The notes under the pieces are model-generated. The model was not told where the DNA came from, did no database searches, and was given only the letters and a program-made list of their open reading frames with translations. Position numbers and translations under genes: made by a program. This document shows positions 23,801 through 28,389 of a stretch of 64,000 bases of DNA, in pieces (positions within the stretch are counted from its first letter, which is position 1; each line of letters starts with the position of its first letter). Source of the DNA: Aphrocallistes beatrix (taxonomy: Eukaryota; Porifera; Hexactinellida; Sceptrulophora; Aphrocallistidae); the NCBI GenBank assembly GCA_963281255.1, contig OY725499.1:496001-560000 (forward strand). Reading direction: 5' to 3'.

Positions 23801-26800
23801 GGACACTTATGCGTAACAACTCTGCTATGACTCGCATGATGACAACCTACACAAGGAGACCTCCTGGAAAGAACTATGTGAAAACTTTTTTCTCTGCTCA
23901 GTTGGAAAAACTTGCATTTATGGAAGACTCCATTGAAATAAACTCAATCAAAGTTAGTATACAATTATGCTATAGATCCTCGTACATCAAGGAAACTATC
24001 ACTGGAAAATTTTCCATCGAATTTTGGTCCGCTGAGCCAATCTTTTCAATTTTTTTAAATTTAAATGTTTCTTCCATAGCTCATACTAATTTTTTTCTAT
24101 GACTATTTATGAGTATTTTCCAGGGTTGCCGTGGGAATGGGAATCTGTGGGTATTCCCATATGGGATGGGAATGGGAATGACTTTAAGCCTATGGGTATT
24201 CCCACATGTGGGTTCTGTGGGTTTTTGTGGGTTTTCTGTGGGTTTCTGTGGGTTTTCTTGGGGCATGCCTAATTTCCGGGACGGGACGGAACCATCAGGT
24301 ACCTAATTTCCGGAACGGGACGAGTCAAGATGCTTAATCTCCGGGACGGGACAGAAAAGGTATCTAATTTCCGAGACGGGACGGGTTAAGATGCCTAATT
24401 TCTTGTGGGTTTCTGTGGTTTTTTTGTGAGGTTTCCTGTGGGTTCTGTGGGTTTCTGTGGGTATTCCCACAGAAATCCTGTGGGAATGGGATGGGATTGG
24501 GTATTGAAATTCCATTCCCACGGCAACCCTAGTATTTTCAGTTCAAATAAATAATATTTACTCTGTCAACAATAATAGGTGTTAGAAGAACTTCGAAACA
24601 AGAGAGGCGATAAACAGATGCGAAGAGGAACACAAACAGAAGCAGATGCTGATCCAGAAGTTCAAGAAATCGTGAAAAAACGAATGAAAACACTCGAAAA
24701 TCACATCACTCACTTTCTCTCATCAATGTATTCAGCTCTAAACAAAGTCCCTTACGGAATACGCTTTCTATGCAAAGCTATTAAAAACTTAGTTGGTGAA
24801 CGTTTTCCAGGCGTATCTCCCGATACAACTGCAATCATGGTGGGTGGGTTTTTCTACCTCCGTTTTATTAACCCCATTATCACAGCACCACATGTACCGA
24901 GCATAAACATCTTAAGCAAAGCCCCCACTCCTAATGGTAGACGTGCGTTGACTTTGTTAGCTAAAACACTTCAGACAATGTCCAATTTAGCCACAACTCG
25001 TGAGGCTTATATGAAACCTTTGGAGCCATTTCTATTCCGCAATCATGAAGCGTTGAAAACGTTTTTGAATAACCTGTGTGATGTGCCTGACTTCCATCAA
25101 CAATTGGAGATGGAAGCTTTTTTGGCTTTGTCAAAACGGCAAATTAGTTTGGAATTGAGGTGGAAAGAGATTTGCAACATACACAAACTCCTCATTACAT
25201 ATCGTGAGCAATTAATAGTGGAGGAATCAGATAGTCTAGCTCTCATTCTGGACGAATTAAAAAGCAGAATAATTCCAGAAGAACTCAATTTGAATCCAGA
25301 ATCATTAATGCATCTGCCTTTAGAAAGTTATTGGCCGGATGCCCCCGAGAACTCAATATTCTCATTAGATAATGCTGAAAATGCATACAAATTCAATATT
25401 CTGCTTCTATTGAAAATATTCAAGGCAGTACCACATTGTTTAAACGAAGAGGACTTGCATTCAGCTCTGATGAAAGCGAGAAAATGTAATGATGACGAAG
25501 TTGCAACGCTCACAGAATTGGTTATTAAGAAAATTAGACCACTGCTTGATAGTGAAGAAAATCCAGAAGAGTTAAAAGCGAAAATTTTCAACGAAGTCAA
25601 ATCGGAAATTCCTACTTTAGTCGACCTCATTAACCAAAATGCCGAAGAGTTGACTGATTTAAAATTTATTTTCGAAGATTTATCCAATATTGAACAGTCG
25701 CTGATAGAAAAGATGGAAGCATACGAACAGTATTTGATTCAGGTTCGAAGAGCAGCGACACCAAATAATCCACTCGAAAACTCACAGACAGAGTTGAACT
25801 CAAGCAAAAAGCATAAATTCTCATTTTCACAGTTATACCGAGAAGGTGTTATATCGGATGCCAGTAACGTTCCTGAGAAAAGACGTAATAACCTATATTT
25901 CCTCTTGTCAATAGAGGATGCAGGTGTTTTTAAAATAGCCGTGCATTACGAGGGTCGAGATAATGAAATTATTAGCTATAATTTCGGGTTAGAAGAATTG
26001 CTAGAGCATCAGTACCTGCAAAATCCTGTACTGACTGAATTGGAATTCGTGAATTTAAATGCCAAAAAATTCCTACTACTCATATACCGTACATTTTCTA
26101 TAAGGTAATTTTGCCTTGGGGCATCCCCCTACAATGTCTGCAGCTTTTATTTGTATTTCAACCTCTCATGTACATTTTGGGACAATTTCTCATTTATGCA
26201 AAAATTTGTGTGAGATTTGATAATAAGTTTTGCTGTTTTTGTTGGAACTCTATGCTTGTTTTTCTTGAAAATTTTGACTAGAAGTGATCATATATAATTT
26301 TGTTCATTTTGTATAAACATTTAGTCTAATATTTGCATCATGCCAACTGGAGCCATGATAAAAGCGGGACCAAACAAAAAAAGTATTATACATTGAATCC
26401 CAAAAAAACGGGACATAATAGATAAATTTCAGGTAAAAACAGGACACTCGTCGAAAGTAACTCAACAGAAACATCGGGACGTCCCGCCAAAATGGGACGG
26501 TTGGCATGTATGTATTTGATAACTTTTTTACTGGTAACTAATCTAATTATTATTGATAGTTGGTTCATTGATAACACACAGACATAGGATCTTTATGACT
26601 TTCCTTTGCACGAAATTTGAATTGATTGGCACATGTTTTATACTCCGTTTCGTTTTCGAAACTTATCAAATAGAATTCCTATCCAACCAAATTTCAGAAC
26701 TTTTCACATTAGTTCCATGTCAATAAGTGAATACGAAAAAATGTCTATCAACAGACCGGTACACTAAGTCCTCTCTAATTGTCCACCATTGGGTAATGGG

Positions 26801-27254
26801 ATCCTAAATGGACAATTTGAGAAAGTGTGTGTGTACATAATGCTCTTATTCTGTCAAGTGGACAATTTGAGAACCCTGGACAATTAGAGAGGACCCACTG
26901 TAGTGTAGTTCCATTTGGTTGAATAGATTTTCCAGGAACAAACAGTACTACATACGTACGTTACACGCCAATCATACTATATAAGGCATCTCCTCTACTT
27001 GGAGCTGCACAAAAATGTCAATCAAAAGGAAAAAAGGAGAACTAACCTTTCTCATTTGCCACTGTTTTTGACAATGTATTCAGCTGACCAGTAAGAACAC
27101 TGAATCCATCCAGCAGCTCAGAGTAAGTAGATAATCCCGTCTGCACCTTGCCTAGCATATCTGTCACAGTACCCTTCACTTCTTTTGTGTGGTTGAGAAT
27201 CACATTAAAAGCAGGGCCTTTTGACAGCTTTTTATCAGATTCAGCTCCTGCCAT
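8836..27254 (-). CDS. MED8: Mediator complex subunit 8
   Basis: Three exons: 27254-27047, 10138-9963 and 9075-8836, each with GT-AG borders (donors GTTAGT and GTAAGT) and matching phases. The joined protein is about 207 residues, somewhat shorter than animal MED8 as I recall it. Exon 1 has LLDGFSVLTGQLNTLSK and exon 2 has EAITEGRLKSMDPEQVPQYL followed by RTKLDLEIE. These correspond to the conserved SVLDSF-LLSGQLNTLNK and VVPDYLRTKPDPEVE regions of MED8, a head-module subunit linking Mediator to RNA polymerase II. Exon 3 is a helical tail ending GIIGYHK. Intron 1 is 16.9 kb and contains a whole RasGAP gene on the other strand. Exon 1 was copied to 38117-38292 as a pseudogene. Confidence 0.85.
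9702..9856. mobile_element. Pogo-like miniature element in MED8 intron 2
   Basis: 155 bp between TA dinucleotides, ends CAGTCGACTCCGCTTAATAG and CTATTAAGCGGAGTCGACTG, almost perfectly inverted. A well-preserved reference copy of the family. The 9314-9430 part of the same intron holds a decayed CATGCC...CCCCATTATG repeat related to 26339-26508. Confidence 0.9.
10160..10309. mobile_element. Pogo-like miniature element just upstream of MED8 exon 2
   Basis: About 150 bp, starting CAGTCGACTCCGCTTAATAG and ending TATTAAGCGGAGTCGACTG, in inverse internal orientation to the copy at 9702. It ends about 21 bp from the MED8 exon 2 acceptor at 10139, so it may supply branch-point sequence. Confidence 0.85.
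10413..10567. mobile_element. Diverged pogo-like miniature element
   Basis: Begins CAGTCAACTCCGCTTAATCG and ends near AAGCTGAGTCACCCGTATA, with TAATCGGGACAAAATATCC inside. It is followed at 10570-10660 by a fragment of the GGACATAATGGGGAAATTTC repeat. Confidence 0.7.
10661..11173. other. MED8 intron 1 DNA upstream of the RasGAP gene, nothing recognised
   Basis: No exon or repeat border seen. This stretch and the element that follows probably contain the RasGAP promoter, but I cannot point to a motif. Confidence 0.4.
11174..11433. mobile_element. Pogo-like miniature element (CAGTACACCCTCG family)
   Basis: Same family as 481-1118 but reversed. It starts CAATACACCTTAGTTAATCC and ends AGATTAACGAGAATGTACTG between TA dinucleotides. 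Internally it has ACTAATCCGAACGATTTTTT, the complement of the left arm of the 610 copy. Confidence 0.8.
11629..26108 (+). CDS. IQGAP-related RasGAP, short form without CH or IQ region
   Basis: Five exons: 11629-11709, 12355-12596, 22926-23095, 23801-23952 and 24579-26108. Every junction is GT-AG and restores frame, giving about 724 residues. Order: short coiled coil, then LDNKIGLLVNHRISLEEL and LFYLLQTCPRYLATLTR (the IQGAP signature before the GAP domain), then RasGAP with LYGNQYEEREEHLLLAMF, TLMRNN, YTRRPPGKNY, IPYGIRF-type VPYGIRFLCK and FFYLRFINPIITAP. A RasGAP C-terminal domain ends LNAKKFLLLIYRTF. Calponin-homology, WW and IQ regions are absent upstream, as in Dictyostelium DGAP1-type proteins. 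The arginine in TLMRNN (about residue 169) sits where RasGAPs carry the catalytic finger. The family organises actin and cytokinesis with Rac or Cdc42. The gene lies inside MED8 intron 1, and its own intron 2 holds two further genes. Confidence 0.85.
11851..12033. mobile_element. Pogo-like miniature element in RasGAP intron 1
   Basis: 183 bp between TA dinucleotides, ends CAGTCGACTCCGCTTAATAG and CTATTAAGCGGAGTCGACTG. It includes an internal duplication of the GATTAAGCGG region on the right. Confidence 0.9.
12693..12984. mobile_element. hAT-like miniature element, CATAGGCGCC family
   Basis: Ends CATAGGCGCCAA and TTGGCGCCTATG, flanked on both sides by the identical 8-bp TATAAAAC (12685-12692 and 12985-12992). 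8-bp duplications are characteristic of hAT and a few other superfamilies. It contains a G10 run and a GGGGGCAAGCCCCCAGACC segment shared with other elements here. A smaller relative is at 27743-27877. Confidence 0.9.
12985..13460. other. RasGAP intron 2, no gene seen
   Basis: AT-rich with a local inverted pair around ATCAAAAATGTGGAATTTG and AAATTCCACATTTCTGATC (about 13006-13062), suggesting a small hairpin or decayed element. No coding signal. Confidence 0.4.
13461..14491. mobile_element. Pogo-like element split by a hAT-like insertion
   Basis: Left end CAGTAGAACTCGGATAAGAC after TA; right end TACTAACCGTGTTCTACTACTG before TA. Without the 830-bp insertion at 13567-14396 plus its 8-bp duplication it would be about 190 bp. 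Both arms contain AGTACGTAC and TATCCGA motifs. Confidence 0.7.
13567..14396. mobile_element. hAT-like non-autonomous element rich in AACCCGGGTT
   Basis: Ends CAGGGTTGGAATTTAACCC and GGGTTAAATTAGCCAACCCTG, with exact 8-bp duplication ATCTATAT (13559-13566 and 14397-14404). Clusters of TTTAACCCGGGTTAAA near both ends probably act as subterminal transposase sites. The AT-rich middle (13730-14270) has a short open frame with no recognisable domain. Confidence 0.9.
14714..16297 (-). CDS. Polytopic membrane protein, paralogue of the 20714-22408 protein
   Basis: Intronless, 527 residues from the ATG at 16297 (MAQKDTEDKNKQEKN). The frame stays open upstream, but only non-ATG codons are available. 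About eight hydrophobic segments are visible: residues ~25-47, 60-86, 168-195, 202-235, 320-345, 413-435, 448-475 and 490-512. Landmarks shared with its paralogue are RAR-GDDLYFTYA, FRFGYVYI, WLEPHYSTWA, FAQFID, YYCFRFKDFGFDSDVILA and WNIF-F-YH. Between helices 5 and 6 is a loop with four conserved cysteines and NNS/NSS glycosylation sites, probably extracellular. I do not know the family or function. The gene lies in RasGAP intron 2 on the opposite strand and has its own TATA box and palindrome upstream. Confidence 0.85.
   Translation of the reverse strand: MAQKDTEDKNKQEKNDEKARKRTAFMLVLSIITALCLLGYVGLLVTAYVRARAGDDLYFTYACGATGFVFIVTLFLTVLTLVMLRSIQADANHSNKLASLVSNVAKNALKEVADEVDKKKDEESNEGISDDLKKKGKIVSKGERKKITVQEMFCLEKTFDIHEFRDYTFGSVIGTYLFLTLFFLSLTAFAWALFISLFHSNRQFRFGYVYIAVDFISGFVAPILLFCSITIGMVVSAFYTNERLSLRNVIPKLFNSVSLHNKILVESNPDAGIEPDYPHEISENDKVYEDVKLNVEYQYWKIQNQFKWDLKDKKNVCFSTRKWLEPHYSTWALWVCICIAALFSFAQFIDETVIEELESSECLPRYDCFIALNKFSFSYFPCEPSNNSYADLLEQTNSSNTDNPKYYCFRFKDFGFDSDVILAIGSAYALFLVQIAVFDKIVGNFHTFLHLKLDFVWTVFYIMVTNISGILIFVINLTSDYQHLVYDVLRSWNIFNFVLYHWVVGIFIITYRYQDQYKEIDKIKKEK
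16353..16362 (-). promoter_or_regulatory. TATA box of the 14714-16297 gene
   Basis: Minus strand CATATATAAG, 56 bp upstream of the ATG at 16297 and 34 bp from the palindrome at 16397-16427. Position and spacing match the paralogous gene. Confidence 0.55.
16397..16427 (-). promoter_or_regulatory. Palindromic ATGCTAA promoter element, copy 1
   Basis: Perfect 11-bp arms TTAGCATATTT and AAATATGCTAA around a 9-bp centre. A matching palindrome lies at 20609-20640 before the paralogous gene. The arms resemble octamer (POU-type) sites. Retention of position and sequence in both paralogues argues for function. Confidence 0.65.
16515..16702. mobile_element. Pogo-like miniature element
   Basis: 188 bp with ends CAGTTGACTCCGCTTAATAG and CTATTGAGCGTTGTCGACTG, TA on both sides. 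Mutations in the right arm indicate an older insertion than 9702 or 20020. Confidence 0.85.
16703..17395. other. Intronic DNA between nested genes, no gene seen
   Basis: Contains short fragments with repeated CTCCACTACACTGTATA-like ends (about 16743 and 16860) that may be a decayed element of ~125 bp. No exon. Confidence 0.4.
17396..17569. mobile_element. Miniature element, CAGTCAGGGTCGCTTA family
   Basis: 174 bp flanked by TA. Ends CAGTCAGGGTCGCTTAATCT and CAATAAGCGACCCTGACTG are better preserved than in the sister copy at 1327-1515. Confidence 0.85.
17850..18440. repeat. Local duplication, unit 1
   Basis: From AACATTTAATTTATAATATA through ACGGGCTGAGGAGAATC and GGTTCGCATATTTTATGAAT to the region after ATCACGTATTTGTCC, this is nearly identical to 19022-19700. 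The downstream piece 18838-18985 (TCTGCGAATAGATACATAAT) is likewise repeated at 20004-20345, so a block of about 1.2 kb is duplicated in tandem. Confidence 0.85.
18478..18840. mobile_element. Decayed transposon fragments inside duplication unit 1
   Basis: Starts near CAGTAATCCCTCGATTATCC, a pogo-like end. It then carries GGGGGCAAACCCCCCTCAGA and TTAAGGACGCTCGCTACGG, ending at ACGCTACGCCTCTG, a hAT-like CAGAGGCGTAGC end in reverse. Borders of the individual pieces are not resolved. Confidence 0.45.
19022..19700. repeat. Local duplication, unit 2
   Basis: Second copy of 17850-18440. It has three tandem copies of ATACCCAGATTGTCCTGAATTC where unit 1 has one, plus a short insertion near TCTACATCAGTGTTGTCC (about 19580). 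It is otherwise nearly identical. Confidence 0.85.
19877..19993. mobile_element. Short hAT-like miniature element, CAGAGGCGTAGC family
   Basis: 117 bp with ends CAGAGGCGTAGCC and CGCTACGCCTCTA. Flanks TGCGTATA and TACATATA are a poor 8-bp match, so the duplication has decayed or the border is off. CAGAGGCG starts are typical of some hAT families. Confidence 0.6.
20020..20206. mobile_element. Pogo-like miniature element with an empty site in window
   Basis: 187 bp, CAGTCGATTCCGCTTAATAG to ATTAAGCGGAGTCGACTG, flanked by TA at 20018-20019 and 20207-20208. Unit 1 of the local duplication has the uninterrupted AAAGCGATATATCTTCCAAA at about 18843-18862. This gives the exact empty site and proves a TA target duplication. 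Confidence 0.95.
20353..20576. mobile_element. hAT-like miniature element with CGCCTA repeats
   Basis: Ends CAGGGTTTCATCCAGC and CTAGATGAAAGCCTG, flanked by identical 8-bp ACGTCAAC (20345-20352 and 20577-20584). Inside are many CGCCTA/TAGGCG hexamers, likely transposase-binding repeats. It sits only 33 bp upstream of the promoter palindrome of the next gene. Confidence 0.9.
20609..20640 (+). promoter_or_regulatory. Palindromic ATGCTAAT promoter element, copy 2
   Basis: Perfect arms ATTAGCATAT and ATATGCTAAT flank ATTTGCATGCAAT-like sequence, which contains ATTTGCAT, the complement of the POU octamer. It lies 37 bp upstream of the TATA box, matching the 34 bp spacing at the paralogous gene. 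Confidence 0.65.
20678..20688 (+). promoter_or_regulatory. TATA box of the 20714-22408 gene
   Basis: TTATAAATAAG about 26-36 bp upstream of the first ATG, implying a very short 5' leader. Confidence 0.55.
20714..22408 (+). CDS. Polytopic membrane protein, paralogue of the 14714-16297 protein
   Basis: Intronless, 564 residues from the ATG at 20714 (MIPVIKAK); the frame extends upstream only through a GTG. Same helix layout as its paralogue, with RARSGDDLYFTYA, NREFRFGYVYIVVDLLSGFV, KWLEPHYSTWAFW, FAQFIDSTI and YCFRFKNFGFDSDVILAVG. The loop after helix 5 keeps the four cysteines (STCPDNFDCF, YFPCDSG, LYCFRF) and an NVT site. The cytoplasmic linker at about residues 225-345 is longer and acidic, with two DPPDQ repeats, and is the main difference between the two. 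Family and function unknown. The shared promoter design suggests co-expression with the divergent copy. Confidence 0.85.
   Translation: MIPVIKAKLDPVKTRVYDFHYDATHIFMSIFSCLCLMIHAGLLIAAYFRARSGDDLYFTYAVAGTLFVLVMGLVMATTVEVFLQAIKVKYDKKGAQELGLLPKKPKLIRIEDKFDVEHTFRDLEKFSSTTPLSFFGIYLFITLFFLSLNGFVWSLFVSLYHHNREFRFGYVYIVVDLLSGFVAPVLFLSSVTISMILLSYYTGNKLSIRNVLPRFFYSVKLEHRILQHKNPGVHFERSSSYEVLRKNDNDPEKFITIHENLEINEAEPAKDIPMEKHQTSPTKRITDTSDEIGLADPPDQSSENPDLSGITDPPDQINGDSNSMSEDDLVDEDAHLKVEYAYWEVLDKFKWDLKEKKNWYKWLEPHYSTWAFWIIICISSLVAFAQFIDSTIVEEMVSSTCPDNFDCFITKNSFNFEYFPCDSGNVTDEISINDELPVDFTLYCFRFKNFGFDSDVILAVGNAYALYLIQIAIFDKIVGNYYTSVHFKIDSFWTGSYLIGPASAIVLVFRNALFGNYQNLFYDVLRNWNIFNLLFYHVIVGIFIVTYRWQEQWLELDKASKKKQ
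22409..22925. other. RasGAP intron 2, 3' part
   Basis: Follows the nested gene's stop. No repeat border or second exon found. The acceptor for RasGAP exon 3 (TTTTCAAG) ends it. Confidence 0.5.
23096..23800. other. RasGAP intron 3
   Basis: A 705-bp AT-rich intron starting GTATAC and ending TTAATAG. Nothing else recognised. Confidence 0.7.
24121..24531. mobile_element. hAT-like miniature element in RasGAP intron 4
   Basis: Ends CAGGGTTGCCGTGGGAATGG and CCATTCCCACGGCAACCCTA, with 8-bp duplication GTATTTTC (24113-24120 and 24532-24539). The interior carries GTGGGTTTCTGTGGG repeats near the ends and a central array of CTAATTTCCGGGACGGGACG-like units. It stops 47 bp before exon 5. Confidence 0.9.
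26109..26338. other. RasGAP 3' flank within MED8 intron 1
   Basis: AT-rich, no gene; presumably contains the RasGAP 3' UTR. No clear AATAAA. Confidence 0.4.
26339..26508. mobile_element. Miniature inverted-repeat element, CATGCCAAC family
   Basis: About 170 bp from CATGCCAACTGGAGCCATGA to GGGACGGTTGGCATG. It contains CGGGACATAATAGATAAATT and CGGGACGTCCCGCC. A sister is at 55524-55671 and fragments at 9314 and 10575. The target duplication is not clear, so the superfamily is unassigned. Confidence 0.7.
26762..26900. mobile_element. Pogo-like miniature element with an empty site
   Basis: 139 bp, CACTAAGTCCTCTCTAATTG to CAATTAGAGAGGACCCACTG, between TA dinucleotides. The duplicated flank at about 37959-37980 reads straight through (CAACAGACCGATAGTGTAG). 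This shows the site before insertion and dates the element after that duplication. Confidence 0.9.
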
Positions 27255-27742
27255 GCTCAGTTAGGATTATATGGCTAGGATCTGGAGTTATGAGAAGGCA
27301 AACGAAATGAATAAATATTTTTTGGAACGACATTTCGAAGTATAAAATGAATTGAATGCCGATACTTAAAGTGTAATATACAAACCTCCATGGAATTTCC
27401 ATGGATTCATCAATGCTTGGACTTTAAATAAAACTAAAAGCAAGCTTAAAACCCAATCAAATGTTTTAATTGTGTTTTAAGCTTGTTTTAGTTGGATTTT
27501 AACTCCACAATACAATATATATCTTCCGGCTGTCTACGTAGGCCAGGGTATTATAATGGTACATATTTTAGGCAGACGGGAGAAAGTATATACAAATCCT
27601 CTTTCCCGCTCACCTACCCGAGTAGGAGATCCAAACATTTGTATGAGATTGGTCTTTGACCTTTTCCTTAGTACCCAGTGGTCGGCAATTCGGTTTGACT
27701 AATACTTCATGACAAAACTCGACGCATCATCGTTACCCGGTC

Positions 27743-27877
27743 CATAGGCGCCGAACTTTTCGAAATCTAAGTACAATTTCAGAATTCCAGGGGGGCTCAG
27801 CCCTAAATTTCTATTGTGTCTATGGGCCATCTTCGAATCCAGGGGGGGCTTGAGCCCCCCCGGGCTCGGCGCCTATG
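27743..27877. mobile_element. hAT-like miniature element, CATAGGCGCC family
   Basis: 135 bp, ends CATAGGCGCCGA and TCGGCGCCTATG, with exact 8-bp duplication ACCCGGTC (27735-27742 and 27878-27885). The related flank before TPR-SET copy 2 (about 33070-33095) lacks it. Confidence 0.9.
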
Positions 27878-28062
27878 ACCCGGTCCACAGGAATGGATGT
27901 CTGGCTACTCCCTGGAAAACCCGAGATTACTCCCGCTGGGATATTTTCAGGATTTCTGGGGGGTAACCAGACCATCAACTAATTGCTGACCCTTGCCTTA
28001 CCTTAACAAGTTCTGAGATACAGACTTAAAAGTTCAAATCTAAAAATATGTACATAAATTAG

Positions 28063-28155
28063 AACCTCGTTAATACGAACTCCAGACTCCAGATATTACG
28101 AACAAATTTCGACCTTCCCCTGGTGTTCATATTAATTAGGTTCTCGACCGTACAT
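28063..28155. mobile_element. Remnant of a pogo-like element, AGAACCTCGTTAAT family
   Basis: AGAACCTCGTTAATACGAAC on the left and TTAATTAGGTTCTCGACCGTA on the right. Fuller versions stand at the equivalent place before copies 2 (33590-33750) and 3 (39357-39515), so the element predates the gene triplication. Confidence 0.65.
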
Positions 28156-28389
28156 TGTTGTTTATCATGTATTACATGTTAAATTAAACTGTTAAGTTAT
28201 TTATATTAAAGCCTTAATTCAACTCTTAACTATCTTAAATATGGGAAGTTTTTAAATGTAACTTATACAATCACATAGGTACGTAGATGTCTGCATTTCT
28301 TTTTAAAATGTTTATTTTTAAAAATTGAATGCAAAGTGTTTTAATTGAGAGACTATTCTACTTTAGAAAATATACATTTTGCTTCTACA

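Larger units (their letters stand above)
27255..28389. promoter_or_regulatory. Intergenic region between divergent MED8 and TPR-SET copy 1
   Basis: 1.1 kb between two divergent starts, so it should hold both promoters. It contains the hAT-like element 27743-27877 and a pogo-like remnant at 28063-28155. The last ~180 bp before the TPR-SET ATG (AAATATGGGAAGTTTTTAAAT and TTTTGCTTCTACAATGG) is conserved in all three gene copies, indicating a shared proximal promoter and leader. Confidence 0.5.

Noticed and set aside
26101-26108. Splice donor (AAGGTAATT) at the end of RasGAP exon 5
   Set aside because: The protein already ends where IQGAP family members end, so the TAA is taken as the true stop.
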